Positions 24,611 through 32,118 of a DNA stretch of 50,662 bases are shown piece after piece. The position numbers and the translations under genes were made by a program. The notes beneath the pieces are model-generated. The model saw only the letters and a program-made list of their open reading frames with translations, did not search any database and was not told where the DNA came from. Position 1 is the first letter of the stretch; each line of letters opens with the position of its first letter. This stretch comes from Verrucomicrobiota bacterium (GTDB lineage Bacteria; Verrucomicrobiota; Verrucomicrobiia; Chthoniobacterales; UBA10450): contig QHPX01000156.1 in NCBI GenBank assembly GCA_003219195.1, positions 1 to 50,662 of the forward strand. The letters are read 5' to 3'.

Positions 24611-25519
24611 ATGGCAAGGCTGATCACGCGCATCGCGCCCGATGTGGGCTGGCTACCGGTAAGTTTTGCGAATGTTTATTTTATCGGAAGGCCCGGTGGA
24701 AAATGGGTGCTGGTCGATGCAGGTATGCCGGGTCGCGCGAACGAGATTATGGATGCAGCCGAAGCGCGTTTCGGGGCCGCTTCGCGCCCGGAGGCGATTC
24801 TTCTAACGCACGGCCATATGGATCACGCCGGATCGGCGCTCGCGCTAGCGGAGCGATGGGACGTGGCGATCTATGCACATCGCCTCGAGATGCCTTATTT
24901 GATGGGCAAATCTGTTTACCCTCCAGCCGATCCGACGGTTGGCGGCGCGATCGCGTTTCTCTCCCGCTTTTGGCCGTCGCGTTCACGTGATCTGGGAAAA
25001 TGCGTGCGCGAGTTGCACCCCGGTAAAGTTCCCGGTGCCACAGGTTGGCAATGGATGGCGACGCCGGGACACTCGCCCGGACATGTTTCATTCTTCCGAC
25101 CATCGGATCGCGTGCTCATCGGCGGTGATGCGTTTGCTACGATGAATATGGATAGATGGAGCGGGCTGATCACTGGAAAGCAAATGCTTGCGCGCGCCGG
25201 TTCACCTTTCACGAGCGATTGGCAGGCCGCGCGATCATCGCTGCAAGAGTTAACAAATCTGCGACCAAACGTGATTGGATGCGGACACGGCATTCCGATG
25301 TGCGATGCTGAGCTTCCGGCGCGAATGCAGGGTTTCTCCGAGCGATTCCGCGCTCCTAGAAATGGCCGTTATGTTCGACGCGCCGCCCGGACGGACGAGA
25401 ACGGGATTGTCGATCTTCCACCGGCGCCGTTCGACCCCGTGCCTTTAATGACAGCGGCTTCGCTGCTATTGATCGGGATTGCTCTTGGCTCCGGATATCT
25501 CGATAAAACAGAAAGATAA
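24611..25519 (+). CDS. MBL-fold metallo-hydrolase
   Basis: The 302-residue protein has the metallo-beta-lactamase fold: the early strand-turn VLVDAGMPGRANEIMDAAE, the metal motif LTHGHMDHAGSALAL (H-x-H-x-D-H), a second metal ligand in ATPGHSPGHVSFFRPSD, the conserved Asp in VLIGGDAFATMNMD, and a last His in VIGCGHGIPMCD. These bind two zinc ions. Members hydrolyse lactones, thioesters or phosphodiesters; the substrate here is unknown. The C-terminus has a hydrophobic segment (LMTAASLLLIGIALGSGY) that could anchor it to the membrane, which is unusual for the family. The dispersed motif occurs at 25408 (read IVDL) and 24575 just upstream of the gene. Confidence 0.9.
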   Translation: MARLITRIAPDVGWLPVSFANVYFIGRPGGKWVLVDAGMPGRANEIMDAAEARFGAASRPEAILLTHGHMDHAGSALALAERWDVAIYAHRLEMPYLMGKSVYPPADPTVGGAIAFLSRFWPSRSRDLGKCVRELHPGKVPGATGWQWMATPGHSPGHVSFFRPSDRVLIGGDAFATMNMDRWSGLITGKQMLARAGSPFTSDWQAARSSLQELTNLRPNVIGCGHGIPMCDAELPARMQGFSERFRAPRNGRYVRRAARTDENGIVDLPPAPFDPVPLMTAASLLLIGIALGSGYLDKTER

Positions 25520-25755
25520 TTTGTGCCGGTGACATCGACCACGAGGCTGCTCCCGGCGATGAGATTCGTGCCCGCGCTCAGCGAGATATTCAGCGCAGGC
25601 GGCGACGTGAACTTGAAGGGCGGGACATTCTCTGCCGCCTTCGCCAATTCCGAAGGCAACGTCGATATCTCCGCGGGCAATCAAGCTCTGGCCGACCGCG
25701 AGTCTTTTAGGATCCCAGATCTCTTTTTTGTTCGCGTCGAGAGACTTGATTATCC
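25520..25755 (-). pseudogene. remnant of a LysM-containing gene (minus strand) in a 363-bp gap
   Basis: The gap between the MBL gene and the FecR-like gene carries, on the minus strand, IIKSLDANKKEIWDPKRLAV then GQSL (about 25680-25750), which resembles the end of a LysM domain (compare DANRKKIDDPEKLRAGQDL in the gene at 23807). Removing one base gives a continuation in another frame: PAEISTLPSELAKAAENVPP, ending near SAGTNLIAGSSLVVDV. An in-frame stop precedes the first piece. This reads as the decayed 3' part of a LysM gene. The plus-strand frame over the same bases has a glycine-rich look (SAGGDVNLKGG) but is less convincing. Confidence 0.35.
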
Positions 25756-25882
25756 CCTAGCGCTTCGGTTGCTGCGGCAAGGGCGCCGTTGCCGCGGGTC
25801 TGTGTAAACGGTGGACCGGAAAAACATCGCGCCACCGCGAGGAATTCGTGACCCAGGTTCTGTCAGCCAGATACCAGTAACT

Positions 25883-26668
25883 TTAACGACCTGGCACCGG
25901 CGCCTGACCGTCGCGAAGGTTCGATGCGCGATCATTAAGAAAACGAGCGAATTCGAGGCCGGCAACTACTTCACTCTGCGCTTGGGCATCGGCCGAAGCG
26001 GGCAATAATCTCCGCGCCGTTTCGTCGCCCGAACCGTACGCGCAGAAATAACCCGCGGGAATTAGCTCTGCCGAATTGCGGTGCGCGCTCTTCCAGCTCA
26101 CCTCCCCTTGAACACAGGTGATGCGCGCGGTTACGCCATCCATTTGCAGCGTAAAAAGAGACGCTCGTCCGGCCGTAACCATTCCGACTTCTGTTTTGAT
26201 TTTCAGATCGTACTGGCCCGACCCCAAATTAGAAAGTGATGCGCGGACGATTCCTTTATTCAAATGGAGGACAGCCAGACGCGATCTCATCGGGTCAACC
26301 ATCGCGTTGCCCCGTTTCGCGAAGCGTAATTCGTCGATTCGAAGATCTGTTTGCTCCGCAACCTCAACAAAAATTCCTGGAATAAGACAGAGTGAGACCT
26401 TCCCGTTCAGCGCGGTCTTCAGTTCGTCTCCAACAGCCAAGTGCGACGCGGCCGATAACGGGCGCGGATTCTGGTCGATCTCGTTTTTGTTTCCGAAGGT
26501 TGTTTTACCTTCAGCGTTTAGAACCGTGACGAGCACCGGTGCACCGTACCGGTCGAGCCAGAATGAAAAACCAGCGAAGAAAACCATGATGCAAAGAAGC
26601 CAAATCGCAAACGGACGCTCTGACTTCTGACATCCGGCGCACATGTAAATCACGCTTGCCGCGCGCAT
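25883..26668 (-). CDS. FecR-domain membrane protein
   Basis: The 261-residue protein has one N-terminal transmembrane or signal-anchor segment (FAIWLLCIMVFFAGFSFWL, about 20-38), then a FecR-like region: AVGDELKTALNGKVSLCLIP followed by FVEVAEQTDLRIDEL, with LSNLGSGQYDLKIKTEVGMV and the late SLFTLQMDGVTARITCVQGE and SWKSAHRNSAELIPAG. FecR domains in Bacteroidetes, Planctomycetes and Verrucomicrobia occur both as sigma regulators and as secreted or envelope proteins; there is no FecI sigma gene adjacent, so a structural or regulatory envelope role is open. It follows the TPR gene by 5 bp and is probably in one operon with it. Alternative starts (M1 or M10) do not change the anchor. Confidence 0.75.
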   Translation of the reverse strand: MRAASVIYMCAGCQKSERPFAIWLLCIMVFFAGFSFWLDRYGAPVLVTVLNAEGKTTFGNKNEIDQNPRPLSAASHLAVGDELKTALNGKVSLCLIPGIFVEVAEQTDLRIDELRFAKRGNAMVDPMRSRLAVLHLNKGIVRASLSNLGSGQYDLKIKTEVGMVTAGRASLFTLQMDGVTARITCVQGEVSWKSAHRNSAELIPAGYFCAYGSGDETARRLLPASADAQAQSEVVAGLEFARFLNDRASNLRDGQAPVPGR

Positions 26669-26673
26669 TCCCG

Positions 26674-28572
26674 CTAGTCGACCATTAGCGGAGCGATAAG
26701 GGCGCGCTCTTCCGGCAAGAGTTGAGCTGCTCCCAGATTGCGCGCATCGCCTTTCGCGCCGTCTTCGTAGCCGTTTACCGCCAATATGGCGGCGCGAACC
26801 GCAAGCGCGCCGGGAGGCTCAGAGCCTGTCGCGCGCACGCCGCGGAATGCTTTTAAGGCGTCCTCCTTCCGTCCCAGACGCAGCCGCGCCAGTCCGAGCG
26901 TTGCCCGAGCTTCCCAGTTCAGGGGCTCCTGAGCAACTAGAACCTGCGCTTGTCGCTCCGCCGCTTCAGCCGCGCCATCCGATGCACCAAGCAATAATCG
27001 CAGATAAGCATCCTGATTCCGCGCCACCGCGTCATCCGGCCATAGCTGGACAATCTCCGCCGCCACAGTTTGCGCCTCGGGAGTACGCCCAGACGTCAAC
27101 GCCACGCGAAGCCGACCAGCATAGGCTGCACGATTTTTGGGCGCGAGCTTGATCGCTTCGGAGTAGGCGGTACCGGCGATATCGTTGGCAGGGTTCTGCT
27201 CGGCATAACCTGCCAAGGCGATCAGCTTCTCCGGAGTGTTGGCGGCTTCCAGCGCGCGGTGCCATTCATTCGTTGCAGCCGTTGCTTCCCCGAGGTGTGT
27301 CCGCGCAGTGGCGAGATACATATGTTGAAAAACTGGTTCGAGCGGAAACCGTTCGCTCGTCAATACGTCTTTCACCTCATTCCAACGCTCGAGCGCTGCG
27401 AGAGCATTGATGTGCTGCAGAAAGAGATCCTGGTGCTGCAACGCGCGATCCAGAGGCAACACCTCCAAAGCTTTGCCGGCGCGGCCGAGGCTGTTGAGCC
27501 ATGCGGCCAGCGCAGCGAGAGTTTCGTTATTTCCGCTGCCGAAACGTTCCACCGCCCGCGCCACATATTCATCAGTGAGTGCCGGATCGTGCTGAACGCG
27601 GAGTTGGAGTGCCAGCAGCTTGTGGTAAGGGCGTGCATCCGGATGATTTTCAAGAGCGTTCGCCACTTCGATGTCCCCCATCGTGGCTACCGGTTGCGGA
27701 GTAGCACTGAGGCTAAGAGACAAAGCATCGGCTGATCCCATCGCAGGTGTCGGTTGCGCGGCAGAAGCGCCGCCAAGCGAAAAAGGAGTTTTGTCGCCGG
27801 TTGAAGGCGAGGGCGCGACCGGCTGCTCACGCGCGAGAAAAACCAGCGCTTCAAGTGAAGCTGCGTTCTTTGGATCGCGCGCCAGATCTTCAATTCGTTT
27901 CCACGCGCTAATGTAATGCTGCGAATCATGCGTCGTGACCGAGAGGACAAGAATTGCGGCGGAGAGAATATCGTAAGGCTTTGCACGCTTGTCCGCCAGC
28001 GCGCGTTCGGCGTAATCGACCGCGAGAACTGCATCGCTCCGGCGAACAGCGAGCTGACCAGCGAGCAAGATGTCGATCGGCGCCAGGCCTCGCCGCTGTG
28101 CAAACAGCGCATCAATCTGTGTCGCGGCCCTGGTTAATTGGCCAGCCGCAAGAGCAGCTCCGGCAAAGTCGCGGCGATCTTCCACAGTTAGGCGATGTTC
28201 GTCGTCGAGTTTTTTCCACCATTCCAGTGCTGTGGTTCCTTGGCCCGCGCGCGAGAGCAATCGCGCGATCGCGCGCCAGGCTTCCGGTTCGGTGGGACGC
28301 AGGAGGTACGCATCGCGCGCTTTGGCGTTGGCCTCGCTCCATTGTTTTCGCTCGATCAGCGCGAACGCCTGACGGGCCAGGCGACGAGACTGCCAGGCTT
28401 TAATTGCTCCGCCGACCGGCGCGGCCGTAAAATAGAGAGTGATGGCGAGTCCCACGATCGCCACAATCGCTAGGAAGAAGAATAGTCTCAGCCGTCGCTC
28501 TCGAAGCTCTTCCGGCGGCGTCAGGTCGAGATCCTGCTTTGTGGCGAGAGGATGTGATGGCCGGCTAGCCAC
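26674..28572 (-). CDS. membrane-anchored TPR protein
   Basis: The 632-residue protein has a cytoplasmic polar start, one transmembrane helix (LFFFLAIVAIVGLAITLYF, about 29-47), and then a long series of helical hairpins of the TPR type to the end. Examples are LARQAFALIERKQWSEANAK, ARDAYLLRPTEPEAWRAIAR, GLAPIDILLAGQLAVRRSDA and NWEARATLGLARLRLGRKED. A Pro/Ser/Ala-rich insert lies at about 250-300. TPR proteins of this kind accompany exosortase and exopolysaccharide loci (compare PEP-CTERM system TPR proteins), where they scaffold the export machinery. This is inferred from location beside the exosortase. One dispersed motif copy (28071) is read as PID. It lies 5 bp from the FecR-like gene, same strand. 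Confidence 0.85.
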   Translation of the reverse strand: MASRPSHPLATKQDLDLTPPEELRERRLRLFFFLAIVAIVGLAITLYFTAAPVGGAIKAWQSRRLARQAFALIERKQWSEANAKARDAYLLRPTEPEAWRAIARLLSRAGQGTTALEWWKKLDDEHRLTVEDRRDFAGAALAAGQLTRAATQIDALFAQRRGLAPIDILLAGQLAVRRSDAVLAVDYAERALADKRAKPYDILSAAILVLSVTTHDSQHYISAWKRIEDLARDPKNAASLEALVFLAREQPVAPSPSTGDKTPFSLGGASAAQPTPAMGSADALSLSLSATPQPVATMGDIEVANALENHPDARPYHKLLALQLRVQHDPALTDEYVARAVERFGSGNNETLAALAAWLNSLGRAGKALEVLPLDRALQHQDLFLQHINALAALERWNEVKDVLTSERFPLEPVFQHMYLATARTHLGEATAATNEWHRALEAANTPEKLIALAGYAEQNPANDIAGTAYSEAIKLAPKNRAAYAGRLRVALTSGRTPEAQTVAAEIVQLWPDDAVARNQDAYLRLLLGASDGAAEAAERQAQVLVAQEPLNWEARATLGLARLRLGRKEDALKAFRGVRATGSEPPGALAVRAAILAVNGYEDGAKGDARNLGAAQLLPEERALIAPLMVD

Positions 28573-28627
28573 GAGAGAGTCTGTGTGTAGCGAGGCTTAA
28601 CCACGTGGGGCCAAGTTCGCGCTCGCC

Positions 28628-29336
28628 TTAAGTGCGACGCAAACGCAGAAAGCAAATCAGCCAGCGGCGCTGGAACCAGCAGAGCCCGAAAACGCCAAGC
28701 ACACCGCCGACAGTGGTCGCAGGTTCGGGAACTGCGGTCAGCTGGATGTTATCCACAACGCTCTGGAGATTTGTGCCTTGCGACTGTCCCCCCGTGAGGG
28801 AGACACGGAAGTAGACTGATGCCTGGTTATCAACCGCGATAGGGTAGTTGAAAGCGACTATCTGAGTTGCCCCTGGTGGGGGAAAGATTCGTAAGACCAA
28901 GCGTGTTCACATTAAATGTAATATCTACGGCAGGGGCGACGTCCTTGGTGAACTGGAAACCCATCGCTAGAAGGTTGGGGTCCGTGTCACCAGGATCCAT
29001 ATTTGAATTCGTTCCGGTTAGCCCGCCAACGCTTACAGGTGGGGGTATTGTTCCCCCGAAATCGACCGTGAGCGTCGAAGACTGTGCTCCTGGTGGCTGA
29101 TCGGAAGTAAGATCCGGGGCGGCACCTAAGATCGAATCTTCAAAGTTAAAATAAGTCACTAAATTCCCATTCGCCCTCGGGACGATGCCGCCGGTGAGTA
29201 TCAACGCGCCCGCTACTGCACCGAAGAGCGAACGAAATGGACGGCTATGCACTGCTCTCTTGCACTCTCTAATCAGGGTCGCGTAATCGCCCTGCAACTT
29301 TTTCTTAAATGCTCGCGTATTTCCTCCTGGGCTCAA
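28628..29336 (-). pseudogene. PEP-CTERM protein interrupted by a frameshift
   Basis: Two overlapping frames make one protein. The N-terminal part (start 29336) has a signal peptide (RSLFGAVAGALILTGG) and a secreted domain beginning NLVTYFNFEDSILGAAP, common in Verrucomicrobia PEP-CTERM proteins. It breaks in a run of five G on the plus strand (28878-28882). One base less joins it to the second frame: QIVAFNYPIAVDNQASVYFR, then a PEP-CTERM sorting tail made of VPEPAT, a hydrophobic helix (TVGGVLGVFGLCWF) and basic QRRW. Exosortase recognises such tails and cuts at the PEP motif. The adjacent exosortase gene lies upstream on the same strand. The break could be a true mutation, a phase-variable homopolymer or an assembly error. 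Confidence 0.8.
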
Positions 29337-29405
29337 AGATTGCGCTCTCTTCTAGCAATTCTCTCTCGCAGGGCAAGATATTTTTCAGATTTTTTTGCGG
29401 GAATC

Positions 29406-29424
29406 GGCGTCTGACACAGACGCC
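29406..29424 (-). terminator. hairpin downstream of the exosortase gene
   Basis: GGCGTCT (29406-29412) and AGACGCC (29418-29424) pair over a 5-base loop, just past the exosortase stop on the minus strand. On that strand the hairpin is followed, after a few bases, by AAAAAAA rather than a T run, so terminator function is uncertain. Confidence 0.4.
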
Positions 29425-29434
29425 CTCCAATCTG

Positions 29435-31138
29435 TCATTCTTTGTCGGGCTGGACTAAAACGACGTCGCGGACCAAATCGTGCAAACGGGATTCAGCGTC
29501 CACCGCCGAAATTTGTCCGTTGCTGACAAACACGACTTCCATCACCTGCTGGCCCAAATGTCGCCGCCCGTCGAGGACCTGGCGAATGCGTTCACCGCGC
29601 GTCCAGCTTGAAGAAGCAGCCGCCATTTGCGGCAGTTTCGAGCCGGCGGCAGACGGGCTGGGCGCACGATCTTCCCACAAGCAATAGAACGCGTGTGCAA
29701 CTTGCTGCGTGGAATTATCAGGCGTGTCATGACGAAATTCGAAATGACGAAATGGGAGAGCAAACGAACTGGCAACGGGATAATTGCGCACTCCGGTGTC
29801 CGCCACCTGGTTCCAGCCGACTGCGGGCAAACAGACGTCTGGCCGGTGCAAGTTGGCTAGGAGCGCGCTGTTTCGGCCGGGATTCCAGCGGAAAAGATAT
29901 AGAAAACAAGTAATCGTTTTGGAATTCGAGGGATGGGATGGGCCCCGCGAACTCGCGGCGGGCCACGTCCAGGAAGCCGCATGTACTTGATCGAAACGGA
30001 GCAGGCGGCGCACTTCCTTATCGATCTTCAGTTTGTGAAAGTTTGGCGCGTCTCCTGGCCATCGCACGTCCCAACGGGTGCTCGCGACAAGATTGCTCTC
30101 GTGCGTGCGGTACCAAAGATGGGCGCCGAGCTCGACCGCTACAATCCAGCAAAAAGCGAAAAGAAGGTAGGAAGGATTTAGGATGAAGGATGAAGAAAAT
30201 TGAGAAGTTGAGGTTAGTTGAAAGCTGACTCCTGACCGCCGATCTCCGACCTCTCCCTTTCCTCGGCCAAGCAACTTGGCGAGGATCACCGAACCTACAA
30301 AAACAAGACCGACGATCGTGTAGCCGGCGAGCTCGTGCCAGCGGTTGACTTCTGAGATATTTTTCGTGGCCGCGATCCAGACGAGAAAAACTGCGCGTAG
30401 AAAATTGGCGGTGATTGCAATCGCGATTGCGCCGACGACAAGCACAATTCGGCGTAAGACCGAGAATCGTTTTAGTTCGCCGAAAAGCAGACCGATCATT
30501 AGCGCGGTCTGCAACGAACGCACGCCGCTGCATGCTTCGTTTACGCCGATCAATCCGCTGCTCACCCGGATCAGGTTTCCTTCCAGTTGCGCAGGAATTC
30601 CAAACAGCGTGACCGTTTCGGCGGACACAGCCGCAACCACGCGCATTAAACCCTGAATAATGGGAACTTCGATTGGCGTCACCCACGGCACTGAGACGAA
30701 AAAGAATGCGATCGGAAAGGTGAAATGGCGCAGCCATGGCCTACCGCCCGCCGACCATATATATAGGAGGGTCAGCGCCGCGACCGAGGCAGCATGGATC
30801 CAGTCGAGCGGTCGCCACTCCGGCGTTCCGATTTCAAAAAGACGAACCGGTAAAAGCAGAAGGAGCGCGGGAACGCCGATAAAAATCCAGGCGAGAAGCG
30901 TTTTGCACGGTGGAGACGGCTCGGGCCGGTCTTCCCAGCGGAGCCAACAAAGATAAAGGGCGAAAAAGGGAACGAACCACCCATAGTTGTATTGTTCGTT
31001 GACTGACCATTCGCCGCTCAAGTACCAGCAAAGCAGCAGCCAAAGAAACACAAGAAGAACGGGAGCGCCGATCTCCCGGAGAATATTAGAAAGGCGCGCG
31101 AGCGCCGGGGACCCAGAAGTTGTGAGAATGGATCTCAA
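29435..31138 (-). CDS. exosortase fused to an EpsI-like C-terminal domain
   Basis: The 567-residue protein has about eight transmembrane helices in the first 290 residues and the exosortase active site: Cys203 in GVNEACSGVRSLQ, Arg248 in ITANFLRAVFLVW and His268 in NRWHELAGYTIVG. Exosortases cleave PEP-CTERM proteins and attach them at the envelope, usually in step with exopolysaccharide production. After about residue 330 comes a second hydrophobic segment and a domain with the EpsI-type motif LHRPDVCLPAVGWNQV. A variable stretch, residues about 297-323 (GVSFQLTSTSQFSSSF), is encoded by a 7-bp-repeat array at 30174-30257 between the two halves. The PEP-CTERM gene lies just downstream. Divergent WecG-like gene starts 30 bp away, so the two share a promoter region. 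Confidence 0.92.
   Translation of the reverse strand: MRSILTTSGSPALARLSNILREIGAPVLLVFLWLLLCWYLSGEWSVNEQYNYGWFVPFFALYLCWLRWEDRPEPSPPCKTLLAWIFIGVPALLLLLPVRLFEIGTPEWRPLDWIHAASVAALTLLYIWSAGGRPWLRHFTFPIAFFFVSVPWVTPIEVPIIQGLMRVVAAVSAETVTLFGIPAQLEGNLIRVSSGLIGVNEACSGVRSLQTALMIGLLFGELKRFSVLRRIVLVVGAIAIAITANFLRAVFLVWIAATKNISEVNRWHELAGYTIVGLVFVGSVILAKLLGRGKGEVGDRRSGVSFQLTSTSQFSSSFILNPSYLLFAFCWIVAVELGAHLWYRTHESNLVASTRWDVRWPGDAPNFHKLKIDKEVRRLLRFDQVHAASWTWPAASSRGPSHPSNSKTITCFLYLFRWNPGRNSALLANLHRPDVCLPAVGWNQVADTGVRNYPVASSFALPFRHFEFRHDTPDNSTQQVAHAFYCLWEDRAPSPSAAGSKLPQMAAASSSWTRGERIRQVLDGRRHLGQQVMEVVFVSNGQISAVDAESRLHDLVRDVVLVQPDKE
30174..30257. repeat. degenerate 7-bp tandem array inside the exosortase gene
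   Basis: Twelve heptamers in exact 7-bp register: GGATTTA, GGATGAA twice, GAAAATT, GAGAAGT, TGAGGTT, AGTTGAA, AGCTGAC, TCCTGAC, CGCCGAT, CTCCGAC, CTCTCCC. The 84 bases (28 codons) keep the frame and encode the low-complexity linker between the exosortase core and the EpsI-like part. Confidence 0.7.
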
Positions 31139-31168
31139 CTAGCGAGATCATATTCACATTCCCGCGTC

Positions 31169-31999
31169 ATGGAAACGCGATTACGTTGGGAACTTGTGGA
31201 AAAGATAGGAGCGGAACGCCAATCAGCTGAAGGTTATCCCTCGCAACAAATTCTCGGCTTCCGTTTTTTTGATGGAGAGATCGATGAAGCAATTGAGTGG
31301 ATGGTTGAACAGGGCGGTTTTCTGGTTGCGCCTTCCGGGACCTGTTTCGCGCGGCTGCGCGAAGACGAGCCATATCGCCGCGCAATCCTGGCGGCTGACC
31401 TGACGATCGCTGACAGTGGTTTGATGGTTCTCATATGGCGATTGCTGCGGCGGCAGAAGATTCGGCGCATTTCCGGTCTTAGATATCTGCAGCAATTGCT
31501 CGCAAAGTTGAAAGGCGAAGCGGCCACAGAAGTTTTTTGGGTCCTGCCAAGCGAGCGCGCCCGACAAAAATTGCTGGATTGGTCGTGCCGGGAGGCTTTC
31601 CCAGTCAAGATCGACAACTGTTATGTGGCGCCGCAGTACGGATGGGAAATCGAAGATCGACCCCTTCTGGTGTTCGTCGAGGAACGGCGTCCGGAGCATG
31701 TGGTAATCGCGATCGGGAGTGGGCCGCAGGAAAAGCTCGGATACTTTCTCAGAGAAAATTTATCGTATCGGCCCGCGATTCATTGCATTGGCGCCGCGCT
31801 CGGTGTTATCACAGGCGATCAGATTGCGATTCCCAATTGGGCGGATCGATTTTATCTCGGCTGGCTGGTGCGATTATTTTCGCAGCCACGCCGATTCATT
31901 CCGCGTCTGTGGCGTGCGCGCAAATTGCCCTGGCTGATCGGGAAATATGGCGAAAAGATGCCGCCGCTGAGGCGCAAAACAGTTGCCAGGCGTGAGTAG
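31169..31999 (+). CDS. WecG/TagA/CpsF-family glycosyltransferase
   Basis: The 276-residue GT26 enzyme adds the second sugar to an undecaprenyl-diphosphate-linked sugar in O-antigen, teichoic-acid-linkage or capsule synthesis. It has ILGFRFFDGEIDEAIEWMVE at the start, then VAPSGTCFARLREDEPYRRA, the family motif ILAADLTIADSGLMVLIWRL, RISGLRYLQQL, the nucleotide-sugar region HVVIAIGSGPQEKLGYFLRE and IHCIGAALGVITGDQIAIPN. The C-terminal segment FYLGWLVRLFSQPRRFIPRL is the conserved membrane-associating tail. It opens the polysaccharide cluster on the plus strand, with a 30-bp gap to the divergent exosortase. A dispersed motif copy (31609) is read KID. The stop codon lies within a 7-bp array. Confidence 0.93.
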   Translation: METRLRWELVEKIGAERQSAEGYPSQQILGFRFFDGEIDEAIEWMVEQGGFLVAPSGTCFARLREDEPYRRAILAADLTIADSGLMVLIWRLLRRQKIRRISGLRYLQQLLAKLKGEAATEVFWVLPSERARQKLLDWSCREAFPVKIDNCYVAPQYGWEIEDRPLLVFVEERRPEHVVIAIGSGPQEKLGYFLRENLSYRPAIHCIGAALGVITGDQIAIPNWADRFYLGWLVRLFSQPRRFIPRLWRARKLPWLIGKYGEKMPPLRRKTVARRE

Positions 32000-32028
32000 C
32001 GAGTAGTCAGAAGTCGGTAAGTCGGATA
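31994..32028. repeat. 7-bp tandem array over the GT26 stop codon
   Basis: Heptamers in register: GAGTAGC, GAGTAGT, CAGAAGT, CGGTAAG, TCGGATA. The first contains the TAG stop of the GT26 gene. A further run (CACTCTC, CACTCCT, CGTCCAT) lies at 32077-32097 in the same gap. Confidence 0.6.
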
Positions 32029-32118
32029 CGTTCTTGGGTTTTTCAACTCTTCACATTTGCCTATCAGTTTGTCATTCACTCTCCACTCCTCGTCCATTCG
32101 TGTTTTTTACTGCTTCTT

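Noticed and set aside
25523-25807. A plus-strand frame with SAGGDVNLKGG, reminiscent of filamentous haemagglutinin
   Set aside because: It starts from a GTG and has no signal or length for that family; the LysM reading on the other strand is better supported.
29727-29757. A further 7-bp array (GACGAAAT-type) near the end of the exosortase gene
   Set aside because: The spacing of the CGAAA words is 7 then 8, so the register fails; the similarity may be chance.
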